64,000 bases of DNA, from NCBI GenBank assembly GCA_002839375.1, contig PGXY01000006.1:186001-250000 (forward strand), read 5' to 3'. Below are positions 25,485-35,304 of the stretch, in pieces. Source of the DNA: Spirochaetae bacterium HGW-Spirochaetae-1 (GTDB taxonomy: Bacteria > Spirochaetota > UBA4802 > UBA5550). The number at the start of each line of letters is the position of its first letter. Position 1 is the stretch's first letter. The notes under the pieces were generated by a model. That model was not told where the DNA came from and did no database searches. It was given only the letters and a program-made list of their open reading frames with translations. The translations under genes were made by a program, and so were the position numbers.

Positions 25485-26411
25485 ATGGAGGGAAAAGTAA
25501 TTAAGGGATTCGGCCGATATTATACCGTGAAGTCCGGGTCTGAAGAGTATACCTGCGTACTGCGCGGTAAAATCAAGCAGGATAAGCGCCTGAAAAGATA
25601 TTCCGACCCCGTCGCCGTGGGAGACCTGGTGGCTTTTTTCCTCAATGCCGATGGAGGCGGTGGTGTCATTGAAACCATTCATGAAAGGAAAAATATATTT
25701 TCAAGAAAAGACCGCGGAAACCGGAAAGAGGATATCCTGGCGTCGAACCTGGACCAGATCATCGTTATCCAGTCCTATGATGAGCCTCCCTTCAACCTCA
25801 GGTTCGTGGACCGTCTTTTTGTCCGCGGTGAGAAAGAGGGCATCCCGGTCCTCCTCTGTGTCAACAAAAGCGACCTGGCCGGTCCGAAAGACGAGGAATA
25901 TATCCGGTCTTATTATAAAAAGACCAACATGAAAGTTATCAGCGTCAGCGCCAGGACCGGCAGGGGACTGGGCGAGATGAAAAAAATGACGGCAGGCAAA
26001 TGTTCCGTCCTGGCGGGTTATTCCGGCGTGGGGAAATCATCGATACTGAACGGGATATACCCCGGTCTTGATCTTAAAACATCCACTGTCTCGGAGAGCA
26101 CGGGCAAGGGGCGCCATACAACCACCAATGTGGCCCTGGTCGATATCGATGACCGGACATCCATAATCGATTCGCCGGGCCTGCGGGAGTTTGGTCTTAT
26201 GGATATCGAGCCCCGGGACCTGGCCGGCTATTTCAGCGACTTCAGGGATTACATAGATGACTGCCGCTTCAAGCCCTGTACGCACGATCATGAGCCGGAG
26301 TGCGGCGTGAAAAAACAGGTTGAGGCCGGCGGCATTTTTTATGATCGCTATATATCATACCTTAATATTCTCTATTCTTTAAAAGAGTATTATGATAATA
26401 TGTATTCGTGA
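25485..26411 (+). CDS. rsgA: Ribosome small-subunit GTPase RsgA
   Basis: 308 residues. It is a circularly permuted GTPase: NKSD (G4) comes first (LLCVNKSDLAG), then the P-loop GYSGVGKSS and then DSPGLREFG (G3). An OB fold opens the protein (KGFGRYYTVKSG...CVLRGKIK) and a zinc knuckle of Cys and His (CRFKPCTHDHEPEC) closes it. RsgA checks late 30S maturation and its GTPase is stimulated by the 30S subunit. It is followed by an MlaF-like gene 15 bases downstream, which is a weak operon link. Start at the ATG 25485 after GGTGA. Confidence 0.96.
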   Translation: MEGKVIKGFGRYYTVKSGSEEYTCVLRGKIKQDKRLKRYSDPVAVGDLVAFFLNADGGGGVIETIHERKNIFSRKDRGNRKEDILASNLDQIIVIQSYDEPPFNLRFVDRLFVRGEKEGIPVLLCVNKSDLAGPKDEEYIRSYYKKTNMKVISVSARTGRGLGEMKKMTAGKCSVLAGYSGVGKSSILNGIYPGLDLKTSTVSESTGKGRHTTTNVALVDIDDRTSIIDSPGLREFGLMDIEPRDLAGYFSDFRDYIDDCRFKPCTHDHEPECGVKKQVEAGGIFYDRYISYLNILYSLKEYYDNMYS

Positions 26412-26426
26412 GAAGAAAATCGTGAT

Positions 26427-27185
26427 ATGATTGATCTAAAAGACCTCACCATAACTTTTGACGGGAAAACAGTGATAGACGGCGTTGATATGCATGTGGG
26501 CGCCGGAGAAACGCTGGTTATCCTGGGCAAAAATGGTTCGGGCAAATCGGTAATCCTGAAGGCCGTTGCCGGGCTTATAGACAACTTCAGAGGTACGATC
26601 GGCATCAACGGCATGGATATCCGGGAGTTCTATGCCGGGAGGGGCAGGGCCGGACACGGCAGCATTACTGACGTAAGCCTGGCCTACGTGTTCCAGAAGG
26701 GAGGCCTTTTCGACTCCATGGACGTCCATGAGAATGTCGCCTTCGGTTTGCGGCGTATGGGAATCGACAGTGCGGAAACCGATGAGCGTGTTCTTGCTTC
26801 GCTGGCCCGCGTGGGACTCCGGGGCAATGAAAAAAAACTTCCCTCGGAACTCTCGGGAGGCATGCAGAAACGGGTGGGGCTCGCCAGGGCCATATGCATG
26901 AACCCCGACATTATCCTCTATGATGATCCCACGGCCGGACTTGACCCCATTCTTTCCGACTCCATGGCCGATCTTATCCTGGAAATACGGGAATCTCTGC
27001 GGACCACTTCCATAGTGGTGACGCACGATCTGAAGGTGGCGGAAAAGATAGCCGACACTATCGCGTTGCTCTACGGCGGTAAAATTGTATTCAGTGGAGA
27101 CCGGGCGGCCTTTTTTTCCCATGAAAACAGTTTTGCAGCGCAGTTCATCGAAGGCGATATCGAGGGGCCCATAGATATATTTTAA
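26427..27185 (+). CDS. ABC transporter ATPase, MlaF/Mkl-like, with Asp in place of the catalytic Glu
   Basis: 252 residues. Walker A GKNGSGKS (34-41), Q-loop Gln90, signature LSGGMQ (142-147), Walker B ILYDD with Asp166-Asp167, D-loop GLDP and the H-loop His in VVTHDL. It is most like MlaF/Mkl ATPases that drive lipid traffic between the membranes. The residue after the Walker B Asp is Asp167 where nearly all ABC ATPases have Glu, so hydrolysis may be slow. No MlaE permease or MlaD domain gene is next to it. The final 15 residues (QFIEGDIEGPIDIF) resemble the MlaF-type C-terminal tail. It may pair with a permease encoded elsewhere. Confidence 0.83.
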   Translation: MIDLKDLTITFDGKTVIDGVDMHVGAGETLVILGKNGSGKSVILKAVAGLIDNFRGTIGINGMDIREFYAGRGRAGHGSITDVSLAYVFQKGGLFDSMDVHENVAFGLRRMGIDSAETDERVLASLARVGLRGNEKKLPSELSGGMQKRVGLARAICMNPDIILYDDPTAGLDPILSDSMADLILEIRESLRTTSIVVTHDLKVAEKIADTIALLYGGKIVFSGDRAAFFSHENSFAAQFIEGDIEGPIDIF

Positions 27186-27199
27186 CCTCATCCCCCTGA

Positions 27200-27226
27200 C
27201 CCCCTTCTCCCCGAGGGAGAAGGGGG
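27200..27226. repeat. Perfect 12-bp hairpin (REP-like)
   Basis: CCCCCTTCTCCC (27200-27211) pairs perfectly with GGGAGAAGGGGG (27215-27226) around a 3-base loop. No T-run follows. This CCCTGACCCCCTTCTCCC type is seen as a dispersed hairpin in many genomes; here it divides the MlaF-like gene from the lipoprotein gene. Confidence 0.72.
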
Positions 27227-27290
27227 AATGTGTCAGGAAATTTTCTTTATGGAATGGGGAGGAAGAGAAAAAAATAAAGGAGGCATTGTG

Positions 27291-27629
27291 ATGAAACGTT
27301 TATTAATATGGATTACTCTTTTCGCCGTCATGGCCGGCGGCTGCGCGCGTAATGAACGCTCGGCCCTCATTTCAAAAAAGTTCATCGATGACAATACCTA
27401 TGAAATAGTCTGCCGTGGTTTTCCCATGGCCGAAACAGAGGGTATTGCCCGTTTTGAATCGGCCAAAAGGGCGGCGCTCATGAACGCCTATTTTTATACC
27501 CGGCAGACTTTCAATGATACGGTGTTTCCCGACCGCGACGGGGATGTCAACCGGGTGGAAGTGGGGAACGACTATGCCGTGGTTTACTATGTGATAAAGA
27601 AACGCGATCTGAAAAAGAGATTGCGGTAA
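27291..27629 (+). CDS. Small putative lipoprotein of unknown function
   Basis: 112 residues from the ATG at 27291, fixed by AAAGGAGG seven bases upstream; the open frame reaches back to 27228 but there the signal peptide would be internal. The signal peptide MKRLLIWITLFAVMAGGC ends in a lipobox (MAGGC), so Cys18 should be lipidated and the protein anchored in a membrane. The mature part reads YEIVCRGFPMAETEGIARFESAKRAALMNAYFYTRQTFND, a short alpha-beta domain like the LPP20/DUF-type proteins that coat flagella or the cell surface; the AR-x2-SAKRAALMNAY helix recalls that family. Function is not known. Confidence 0.72.
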   Translation: MKRLLIWITLFAVMAGGCARNERSALISKKFIDDNTYEIVCRGFPMAETEGIARFESAKRAALMNAYFYTRQTFNDTVFPDRDGDVNRVEVGNDYAVVYYVIKKRDLKKRLR

Positions 27630-27673
27630 GGGAATGATTCGGGTTTTCACACACTACTGACAGGAGTTTATGT

Positions 27674-28672
27674 ATGATTTTGAATATTAAAGACAGTGCC
27701 GAGTATGATGTAATTGCCATAGGATCGGCGCTTCTTGATCTTACCATCAGCGTCGAAGACTCTTTTTTGCAGGAGCTGGGACTGGAAAAGGGCCGTATGC
27801 AGCTGGTCGACCGCGAAACGAGCGCCGCCATCCTGGAACGGATAAAGGGACTCCCCATGGAAATGACCCCGGGCGGCAGTTCGGCCAATACCCTGGCGGG
27901 GATACTTAATTTCAGCGGCAGGGGGCTCTTCCTCGGTTCCGTGGGACGCGACTCTCATGGCGATGTATACATTTCCGAAACAAAGAAAATAGGTGTGGAG
28001 ACCATGATCGGAAGACATGACAGTATCACGGGCCACGCCATAACCTTTATAACGCCCGATTCAGAGCGGACCTTCGCCGTGCACCTGGGAGCGGCCCTGC
28101 AGTTTTCAGAGGATGATGTTCCTGACAGCGTGATGGGTCGGGGAAAGGTTCTGCACCTCGAGGGATATCTCTTTGAGCTGGACAACCTGAACGCGGCATG
28201 CCAGAAGGCCATGCGCCTGGCAAAGGATAACGGCCTGGCCGTATCAATTGATCTTTCCGATCCGTCCCTTATCGGCCGCATATACGACCGCCTTTTCAGT
28301 GCCGTAAAGGACTATGCCGATATCGTTTTCGTCAACGAAGACGAGGCCCGTGTATTCACGGGAAAAGCTGAGCGCGATGCGCTCGATGCCCTCTACGACC
28401 TCTGTCCCTATGCCGTGGTGAAACTGGGGGCGCAGGGGAGCCTGATCAAAACCGGGGACCGGGTCTATGACGTAACGGCTGTAAAAACAAAGGTGGTGAA
28501 CACCAACGGCGCCGGAGACATGTACGCGGCGGGCATTCTGTACGCCCTGACTCACGGCATGCAGCCCCTTGACGCGGGAAAGCTGGCCAGCTTCGCATCG
28601 TCGCGTGTCGTGGGACAGACCGGGGCGCGCCTCGGTGAAAAACTTGACATTAAAACCATACTTGCGCGGTAG
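27674..28672 (+). CDS. PfkB-family carbohydrate/nucleoside kinase (adenosine-kinase-like)
   Basis: 332 residues. Ribokinase fold: N-terminal PfkB signature GGSSANTLAGILNF, C-terminal signature NTNGAGDMYAAGIL with catalytic Asp282. The opening AIGSALLDLTISVEDSFL and the GRMQLVD segment resemble adenosine kinase-like members. It phosphorylates a sugar or nucleoside hydroxyl with ATP; the substrate cannot be set by sequence reading alone. AGGAG seven bases before the ATG fixes the start. The trmO gene follows 34 bases later. Confidence 0.9.
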   Translation: MILNIKDSAEYDVIAIGSALLDLTISVEDSFLQELGLEKGRMQLVDRETSAAILERIKGLPMEMTPGGSSANTLAGILNFSGRGLFLGSVGRDSHGDVYISETKKIGVETMIGRHDSITGHAITFITPDSERTFAVHLGAALQFSEDDVPDSVMGRGKVLHLEGYLFELDNLNAACQKAMRLAKDNGLAVSIDLSDPSLIGRIYDRLFSAVKDYADIVFVNEDEARVFTGKAERDALDALYDLCPYAVVKLGAQGSLIKTGDRVYDVTAVKTKVVNTNGAGDMYAAGILYALTHGMQPLDAGKLASFASSRVVGQTGARLGEKLDIKTILAR

Positions 28673-28706
28673 CGGAATAATTCAGGTGTCGCGGTAACAA
28701 AAAGAC

Positions 28707-29213
28707 ATGAAAGAAAAAATTGAAATAGGCGCTATCGGCATCATCCATACACCCTTCCGGACCGTGGAGGACCGGGTCCCCATTCAGGGAAGAATGCACC
28801 GCGAGAGCGAAGGAACCGTGCATCTCTTCGAAGAATACCGGAACGGTCTCAAGGACCTGGAGGGTTTCTCTCACATTTTTCTCGTCTATTATTTTGACCG
28901 GAGCGATACGGTGATGCTCAGGGCCCGTCCCTATGCCGACAGGGAGGAACACGGCATCTTCGCCATCCGGTCGCCGCATCGGCCCAATCATATAGGCCTT
29001 ACCCTGGTGGAACTTGTTGCCGTGGAGAATGCCATAGTGCGGGTCAGGGGCGTCGATATGCTCGATGGAACGCCCCTTCTCGATATCAAGCCATATAATC
29101 CTCTTTTCGATTCAGCTGCGGAGGTCCGCACGGGATGGATGGAGAATCTCGAGAGTACCGGCTCTTTCAATAAAAAACTGGGAGACCGGGAAGAGTGGCT
29201 GCATAAGAAATAA
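28707..29213 (+). CDS. trmO: tRNA methyltransferase TrmO (TsaA/YaeB)
   Basis: 168 residues. Family motifs: IGIIHTPFRTVEDRVPIQGR at the N-terminus, FSHIFLVYYFDRS, FAIRSPHRPNHIGLTLVELV and GVDMLDGTPLLDIKPYNP. TrmO methylates N6-threonylcarbamoyladenosine at position 37 of tRNAs reading ACY codons, using SAM. The length fits the single-domain (bacterial core) form without the extra C-terminal domain of E. coli TrmO. The start has only a weak ribosome site. Confidence 0.94.
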   Translation: MKEKIEIGAIGIIHTPFRTVEDRVPIQGRMHRESEGTVHLFEEYRNGLKDLEGFSHIFLVYYFDRSDTVMLRARPYADREEHGIFAIRSPHRPNHIGLTLVELVAVENAIVRVRGVDMLDGTPLLDIKPYNPLFDSAAEVRTGWMENLESTGSFNKKLGDREEWLHKK

Positions 29214-29303
29214 CCGTAATTCCGCACGATGCCCTGGTACCAAACTGAAACACAGGGAGCCTCGTTAGTTTTTACCGATTATAATGATTATAAATATTTG
29301 CTG

Positions 29304-29331
29304 TTGACTGACGGCGAAAATGATGTATAAT
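29304..29331 (+). promoter_or_regulatory. Sigma-70-type promoter of the hybrid histidine kinase
   Basis: TTGACT (29304-29309), 16 bases, TATAAT (29326-29331). Start of transcription near 29338, about 54 bases before the ATG. Confidence 0.78.
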
Positions 29332-29391
29332 AATAGGGTGATTGCGAGGTGTTGAAGATATGCATCTCGAAAGATTTTTCACAGGTGATCC

Positions 29392-31650
29392 ATGAGAGAG
29401 AGAATAAAAAGACTCTGGTGCGGCATGTCCGGTGTTTTTGCCCGGGATCAGCGGGCGCCGGAGTCGGGAAATAAAAAGCTTCCCGGACCCTTGAAGGTGT
29501 ATGAAAATGCCGATTTTACAATGCAGCTCAAAGCCCGGTTCATGTATTACCTTTCTGTTACAAGTATTGGTATTGTCACATTCATTACATCATACAGCTA
29601 CTTTATCCAGTTGACCGGCGAAGGCTATGGCGGGCTTAATTACCCGGTGCTGCTGTCGGAAACGGTTGGAATAGCAATTTTCCTGGGATGCCTCATTCTG
29701 CTTAAAAAAGGTTATTATGCCCTGGCTTCCCATTTTCTCCTGTCGGCAGCCCTTATCCTTATCTGGATAGTCATGATAGTAGACCGGGGCGACGCCGTTT
29801 CCCGACTTGATTCCCTGGTGATGATCGTGCCTATTCTCAGCATGATTCCCCTGGTTGTTTCACGTTATAAGCAGGTCATTCTTTTATATGTTGCCGCAAA
29901 TATTATCATGCTTTTTCTGTTTATGAAATTATTCCGCTACCAGCTTGCCATTCCCGATTTTGCCGTCGCCGACTACCTGGCCGATATGTCCATGGCCCTG
30001 ATTTTTATAGGTATTTCAGTCTATAATATTTTCAGGATAAACAAGGCATCCCTTGAGCGGGCCGAGGCTGATATCGAAGAGCGCAGGAAGGCCGAGGATG
30101 CGCTCTCGTTCCAGAAATCTCTTCTCGAGGCCCAGTCCGAGGCTTCCTCTGACGGCATCCTTGTCGTGGATGGTGAGGGGCGGATGATATCGTGGAACAG
30201 CCGGTTCCGCGAGCTGTGGGGAATACCCAATCATATTCTTGCATCAGGCTCTGATCAGAGCGCACTCCGGTATATCATGGAAAAGCTGCGTGACAGTGAT
30301 GCATTCATATGCAGGGTGCAGTATCTCTATGAACATCCGGAAGAGAAGAGCAGTGATGAGATATTCCTTGCAGACGGGAGAATATTTGACCGTTATTCGT
30401 CACCGGTTAGGGGGAAAGATGGCCAATACCTGGGAAGGGTATGGTATTTCAGGGACATTACGGGTAAAAAGGAGGCCGAGGACGAGAATAACAGGCTCAT
30501 TGAACAGCTCGCTCAGTCGCAGAGGATGGAATCCATAGGAAGACTTGCGGGCGGAATCGCCCATGATTTTAATAACCTCCTCACGGCAATTTCCGGCAAT
30601 GTCGATCTTTCCCTTATCGATCTTAAAAAAGGACGTTCCCCTGAAAATCATCTTACCGATGCCAAAAGCGCAGCGGTAAGCGCCGCGACCCTGACGAGGC
30701 AGCTCCTGGCTTTTTCCCGCAAGCAGATCATCGAGCCCCGGGTTATGGACCTGGTTAAAATGGTGTCCCGTTCAAAAAACATGCTGGAGAGGATAATCGG
30801 CGAAAACATTCAGCTGCTGATAGAATCGAAGTCTCATCGGGCCATGATAAAGTCTGATCCAGGGCAGATAGAACAGATAATCGTTAACCTGGCCGTGAAC
30901 GCCCGCGATGCCATGCCCCAGGGGGGAACTCTCACCATCGAAACAGGAGAAGTGATCCTGGGGGATGACTATGTTCGTCAGCACCCCTACACAATTTCCG
31001 GCCGCTATATCACGCTGTCGGTTTCTGACACGGGCATCGGTATTCCCGGGGAAATAAGAGAACATCTCTTTGAGCCTTTTTTTACGACAAAGCCCAAGGG
31101 AAAGGGAACCGGCCTGGGGCTTGCCACGACCTATGGCGCGGTCAAGCAGAACGGGGGCTTCATTGAAGTTGATTCTGAACCGGGACAGGGCTCTGTATTT
31201 ATCATATATCTGCCCCGTGTGGAATCGGAAGAAGAAGACGAGGGGAAAAGCCAGCCTCCCGATAATCCTCCCGTGGGCGGAAATGAGACAATTTTACTGG
31301 TGGAAGATGATGACATGGTGCGTAATTTTGCCACCAATATCCTGGAGCGCCTTGGATACAACATCATATCCTGCAATACGGCGGAAAGCGCGCTGGAGAA
31401 ATCCCGTGAATACAGCGGGAATATCCACATCCTCGTCACTGACGTAGTGCTTCCCGGCATGAATGGCAAGACCCTGGCCGATGCGATTGTAAAACAGCGT
31501 CAGGGTATTAAGGTGCTCTTTACATCGGGGTATAATGAAAACATCATTGTTCATCATGGCGTGCTTGATGAGGGGATACAGTTTATAGGGAAACCTTATA
31601 CCATGGACAGTCTTGCCCGGAAGATCCGTGAGATTATGGACGGGGTTTGA
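29392..31650 (+). CDS. Membrane-bound hybrid histidine kinase with C-terminal receiver
   Basis: 752 residues. About six membrane segments (residues 48-215), a PAS domain (about 245-365), HisKA with phospho-acceptor His391 ([16 protein letters not shown]), HATPase ([33 protein letters not shown]), then a receiver with acidic DDD and phospho-acceptor Asp684 (LVTDVVLPG). The receiver would pass phosphate to a separate Hpt protein or back-regulate the kinase; neither an Hpt gene nor a regulator lies next to it. AGGTGA before the ATG and a good promoter make this a one-gene unit. The signal sensed by the membrane part is unknown. Confidence 0.95.
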   Translation: MRERIKRLWCGMSGVFARDQRAPESGNKKLPGPLKVYENADFTMQLKARFMYYLSVTSIGIVTFITSYSYFIQLTGEGYGGLNYPVLLSETVGIAIFLGCLILLKKGYYALASHFLLSAALILIWIVMIVDRGDAVSRLDSLVMIVPILSMIPLVVSRYKQVILLYVAANIIMLFLFMKLFRYQLAIPDFAVADYLADMSMALIFIGISVYNIFRINKASLERAEADIEERRKAEDALSFQKSLLEAQSEASSDGILVVDGEGRMISWNSRFRELWGIPNHILASGSDQSALRYIMEKLRDSDAFICRVQYLYEHPEEKSSDEIFLADGRIFDRYSSPVRGKDGQYLGRVWYFRDITGKKEAEDENNRLIEQLAQSQRMESIGRLAGGIAHDFNNLLTAISGNVDLSLIDLKKGRSPENHLTDAKSAAVSAATLTRQLLAFSRKQIIEPRVMDLVKMVSRSKNMLERIIGENIQLLIESKSHRAMIKSDPGQIEQIIVNLAVNARDAMPQGGTLTIETGEVILGDDYVRQHPYTISGRYITLSVSDTGIGIPGEIREHLFEPFFTTKPKGKGTGLGLATTYGAVKQNGGFIEVDSEPGQGSVFIIYLPRVESEEEDEGKSQPPDNPPVGGNETILLVEDDDMVRNFATNILERLGYNIISCNTAESALEKSREYSGNIHILVTDVVLPGMNGKTLADAIVKQRQGIKVLFTSGYNENIIVHHGVLDEGIQFIGKPYTMDSLARKIREIMDGV

Positions 31651-31658
31651 AGGGGGGA

Positions 31659-32651
31659 TTATTCGGAAACGTCGAATATTTTACTGATTTCATTTATGGC
31701 CAGGGGGTACGTCTTATTGAATGAAAGTTTTGATTTGAACCCTGCCGCGTTTTTATGTCCGCCGCCGCCGTTTTCCATGGCTATTTTCGCCACGTCATGA
31801 TTGCCCTTGGTTCGCATGCTGACCTTTACGGGACCCTCCAGGTCCTGCTTTATGAGGATACTGGCCACGACACCGCGGACCGTCAGGGGAAGGTTGATGG
31901 CCGGTTCTCCCTCGGCAAAGGAGGCTCCCGTGGCCTCCAGCATGGCCGGTGTCAGTTTCATGGCAATGAGTCTTCCGCCCTGCAGTACCTCCATGGTGGA
32001 GAGAATCCTGCTGCGCAGTTCGAAACTGGACAGCGAATTGTTTTCATAAAGCTGCTCATAGATTTTAAAGGGATTGGCTCCTTTTTCAATGCAGTGGGCC
32101 GCGATACGATAGGTCAGGGGTGATGTTTTTGGATACCGGAATGAGCCCGTGTCGAAGACCATGCCGGTGTAAATTGCCTGGGCCGATTTAAAGGTGATGT
32201 CTTTCCCGTAATACTCAATGATGTCATAAACGATCTCGCAGGCCGACGATGCTTCCACCTTGATGAAATTTGAATCAAACTTGTCCCGGCCGCCCTCGTG
32301 ATGGTCGATTATGAAGGTATCAAGCACCCTGTCCTTAAGGGTGTGATATGCGGCGCCGATATTATCATAATCGTTGGTATCCAGGACGAACTGGGCATAT
32401 TCATTGATGTCGTCGGGAAGGGTGAAATGTTCATCGAAGATATTGATTTCGTTTTCCGTGTCGATGAATTTCACTGTGAAGGGCATGGGATCGGAATTGA
32501 TGATTATGGACTTTTTCCCCAGGGACAGGAGCAGTTCATTGAAGGCGATTTCCGCGCCAAGACCGTCGGCATCGGGACTTTCATGCGTTGAGATTATGAA
32601 TTTATCATATTTCTTCAGGTAGCTGTCTATGTTTTTAAAACCTGAGTCCAT
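31659..32651 (-). CDS. nrnA: NrnA-type DHH phosphoesterase (oligoribonuclease / pAp phosphatase)
   Basis: 330 residues. DHH domain: SHESPDADGLGA-like ISTHESPDADGLGAE, a middle DTND (LDTNDYDN) and IIDHHEGG with the signature Asp-His-His; the DHHA1 domain ends with GGGGHKNAAGF. NrnA degrades 2-5 nt RNA and dephosphorylates pAp in the cytoplasm. Its ATG shares one base with the stop of glyQ (TAATG at 32649-32653), so both are translated from one message. It converges on the hybrid kinase gene, with eight bases between. Confidence 0.94.
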   Translation of the reverse strand: MDSGFKNIDSYLKKYDKFIISTHESPDADGLGAEIAFNELLLSLGKKSIIINSDPMPFTVKFIDTENEINIFDEHFTLPDDINEYAQFVLDTNDYDNIGAAYHTLKDRVLDTFIIDHHEGGRDKFDSNFIKVEASSACEIVYDIIEYYGKDITFKSAQAIYTGMVFDTGSFRYPKTSPLTYRIAAHCIEKGANPFKIYEQLYENNSLSSFELRSRILSTMEVLQGGRLIAMKLTPAMLEATGASFAEGEPAINLPLTVRGVVASILIKQDLEGPVKVSMRTKGNHDVAKIAMENGGGGHKNAAGFKSKLSFNKTYPLAINEISKIFDVSE

Positions 32652-33547
32652 TAACCCACCGTGACCGTTTTATTTTTAAGCAGGGGATATCCCATCTCTT
32701 CCCGTATCTGGACATACTGTTCGGCGCATCTCCTGGCTATATTGCGCACCCTGGCAATGTAGCCCACGCGCTCCGTAACGGAGATGGCGCCCCGCGCATC
32801 GAGCATGTTAAATACATGTGAACACTTCAGTACATAATCATAGGCCGGCAGAACAATATGGATATCTTCGCGGTCCAGAATGGCCAGGCATTCCTTTTCG
32901 TAGAGGTCAAAGAGTTTGAAGTGGAGGTCTACGTCGGCTATATTGAAATTATAATGGGAAAATTCGAATTCGCTCCGGTGATGCACGTCCCGGTAGGAGA
33001 GAGTATCGTTCCACTGCAGGTCATAGACGTTATCGACGCCCTGGATGTACATGCAGATACGTTCAAGTCCGTAGGTGAGTTCCACGGAAACAGGGGACAG
33101 TTCTATGCTGCCGCACTGCTGAAAATAGGTGAACTGGGTTATTTCCATGCCATCGAGCCAGACCTCCCATCCAAGTCCTGCAGCTCCCAGTGTGGGAGAT
33201 TCCCAGTCATCCTCAACAAAGCGGACATCGTGCTCTTCCAGCTTTATGCCCAGATACCGGAGGGAATCGAGGTACATCTCCTGTACATTGACCGGTGACG
33301 GTTTCATAATGACCTGGTATTGGTAATAATGCTGAAGGCGATTGGGATTGTCTCCATATCGGCCGTCGGTGGGACGCCGGGATGGCTCCACATAGGCTAC
33401 ATTCCAGGGTTCGGGACCAAGGACGCGGAGAAACGTGGCAGGGTTGAAGGTACCGGCTCCCACTTCCAGGTCATATCCCTGTATAATTATACAGTTGCGT
33501 TCCGACCAGTATTTGTTCAGATTGGCGATTATATCTTGGAAATGCAT
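32651..33547 (-). CDS. glyQ: Glycyl-tRNA synthetase alpha subunit GlyQ
   Basis: 298 residues, the full family length. The opening [41 protein letters not shown] is highly typical, as are [36 protein letters not shown] and [13 protein letters not shown]. It charges tRNA-Gly only together with GlyS (beta). glyS is not adjacent: downstream is nrnA and upstream is a signalling gene, so the beta subunit must be encoded elsewhere. AAAGGGA before the ATG supports the start. Confidence 0.97.
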   Translation of the reverse strand: MHFQDIIANLNKYWSERNCIIIQGYDLEVGAGTFNPATFLRVLGPEPWNVAYVEPSRRPTDGRYGDNPNRLQHYYQYQVIMKPSPVNVQEMYLDSLRYLGIKLEEHDVRFVEDDWESPTLGAAGLGWEVWLDGMEITQFTYFQQCGSIELSPVSVELTYGLERICMYIQGVDNVYDLQWNDTLSYRDVHHRSEFEFSHYNFNIADVDLHFKLFDLYEKECLAILDREDIHIVLPAYDYVLKCSHVFNMLDARGAISVTERVGYIARVRNIARRCAEQYVQIREEMGYPLLKNKTVTVG

Positions 33548-33663
33548 AAAAAATTCCCTTTGTATAGTTTATTTCTTTGACAGAAAAAATGATAAGGGAG
33601 AGGCGAGGTTCCCGTCAAGCAATTAAAAAGCTGAGAGCGTTTATCGTGTGAAATTAATTATTT

Positions 33664-35163
33664 TCAGACGGTGCCCGTATAGGTGTCTTTCAGGACCTTG
33701 TGCAGTTGTTCATAATACTTTTTATCCGCCAGTTTGAAGTAATCCAGCACATCCTCGTCCATGAATTCGAAGCGGAATTTTTTATTTTCAATTTCCACGA
33801 AGGCGTCTGCCAGGTATACGATATAGATGAGTTCCTTTAGCTTTTCCGGGGCCATGTGGGGCCGGTGATGCAGTTCGATGGTGGATATGAGGGCTTCATT
33901 GAATTTCCACTTTTTCCCGATGAGAGCTCCCAGTGTGCTGTGGCTCATGCCGAGACTGATTTCTTCCAGGAGATTCGAATCATCCAGCCCCTTTATTCCC
34001 GTTATCTCTCGCAGTTTTTTAAACAGTTTTTCATCAACGGAAAGCATGACAATTCTGCCTATGTCGGCAAGAAGGGCGGCCAGGTAGGCGAATTCACTGA
34101 TTTTGTTGTATTTGAGCTGAATAGCGATTTTCTGGGCGTAAAAGGCCCTTTTATAGGAATCCTTCCATATGGCCTCAAAGCGCTTATAGCGGTTTTCAAT
34201 GATCTTGTATACGCCCGTGGCCACGAGAAGGGTGTTTATTCCTTTGATGCCAATCTTGACCACGGCCTCCTCGATGGTTTCCACCTTCCTGATGCTCATA
34301 TAGCCTGCTGAATTGGCCAGTTTAAGGATCGATGTGGTAAGTCCCGGGTCCCGGGATATGCTTTCGGCAATGTGTTTTATCGGCGTTTCGGGATTGCTGC
34401 ACAATTTCTGGATTTCGCTGATATTCTCGGGAAAGGCCGGGATTTCATCGATTTCCTTGAGGATGCGTTCCGTTATTTCAATGCGCGATTCGGGCTCGCT
34501 GAGATTTTTGGGTATGGAAATGGTGGCAATGGTCAGATCACCCTTGCGGTAAATTTTAAAGCAGTCGGACTTAAGACCGCTGTTCTTGAAGAGCATCATG
34601 GCCATTATAAGTCCCAGGCCCGCTCCCTCGGAATCGTCCAATACGTCTTCAAATGCGTCGGATATGTCAGTGTATTTATATGCCTTGGCAATGCGGGCGT
34701 TTATTTTATTGAGTTCCGCTTCCAGAATGGGGATATTATTTATCACATTAATGTGGATATGATCGTCGGAAATTTTGAATGCCGCCCTGACAACGAGTTT
34801 TGACTCCTCCAGTTTATCCAGATATTCTTCCGTGCTTGTCTGGTATATTTCGATCTTGAAGTTCTCCATTCCCTGGCGGTATTCCTCGATTTTATTGATA
34901 TCGAGCTCTTTTAATTTGAAATACAGGCGTTTCAGGTTGGCTTTTATGGAATTATTGATGAGTTCCTTGACGACGGTGATTATTGTATCCTTTATATAAA
35001 GAATGTCATATTCTTCCAGGTATCGATGGATGATTTTGATTATTTGAGCCTCGATATCGGGTCTGAAGGTGTGGAACTGGATGTAAAAATCGTCTCCATG
35101 TTTAATGGCCGATTTAAAATCAGGGGGATTCATTACATACGCTTTAATGTTATTATCATTCAA
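33664..35163 (-). CDS. GHKL-like/HDOD fusion signalling protein
   Basis: 499 residues; start TTG at 35163 with AGGAG nine bases upstream. Residues about 30-220 are a GHKL-like domain of the same family as the proteins at 20494 and 62042: N-box KELINNSIKANLK with Glu67 and Asn71, degenerate G1 VINNIP (140-145), G2 EGAGLGL (179-185). Residues about 235-490 are an HDOD domain (EIPAFPENISEIQKL, ISRDPGLTTSILKLANSA, ELHHRP). In the HDOD part the HD pair reads Ala366-Asp367 (LLADIGR), so no phosphohydrolase is expected, as usual for HDOD. The fusion implies that the GHKL-like module controls or is read by the HDOD module. Confidence 0.82.
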   Translation of the reverse strand: MNDNNIKAYVMNPPDFKSAIKHGDDFYIQFHTFRPDIEAQIIKIIHRYLEEYDILYIKDTIITVVKELINNSIKANLKRLYFKLKELDINKIEEYRQGMENFKIEIYQTSTEEYLDKLEESKLVVRAAFKISDDHIHINVINNIPILEAELNKINARIAKAYKYTDISDAFEDVLDDSEGAGLGLIMAMMLFKNSGLKSDCFKIYRKGDLTIATISIPKNLSEPESRIEITERILKEIDEIPAFPENISEIQKLCSNPETPIKHIAESISRDPGLTTSILKLANSAGYMSIRKVETIEEAVVKIGIKGINTLLVATGVYKIIENRYKRFEAIWKDSYKRAFYAQKIAIQLKYNKISEFAYLAALLADIGRIVMLSVDEKLFKKLREITGIKGLDDSNLLEEISLGMSHSTLGALIGKKWKFNEALISTIELHHRPHMAPEKLKELIYIVYLADAFVEIENKKFRFEFMDEDVLDYFKLADKKYYEQLHKVLKDTYTGTV

Positions 35164-35304
35164 AACCGATTGCTCCTGGAAATCATTATATCATCATTAT
35201 CGGTTGTCCTGCCCCGTGAGTTTACATTAACAGGAACGGGGAAGGCGCCGGTCCCGATTTTTTTTGGTTGATTGGCGGTGGGACTGACGGCAAATTTAAT
35301 TTTT

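Noticed and set aside
35224-35266. GC-rich stretch followed by eight T residues (plus strand)
   Set aside because: No plus-strand gene ends there and the stem is poor; it lies before the start of a minus-strand gene.
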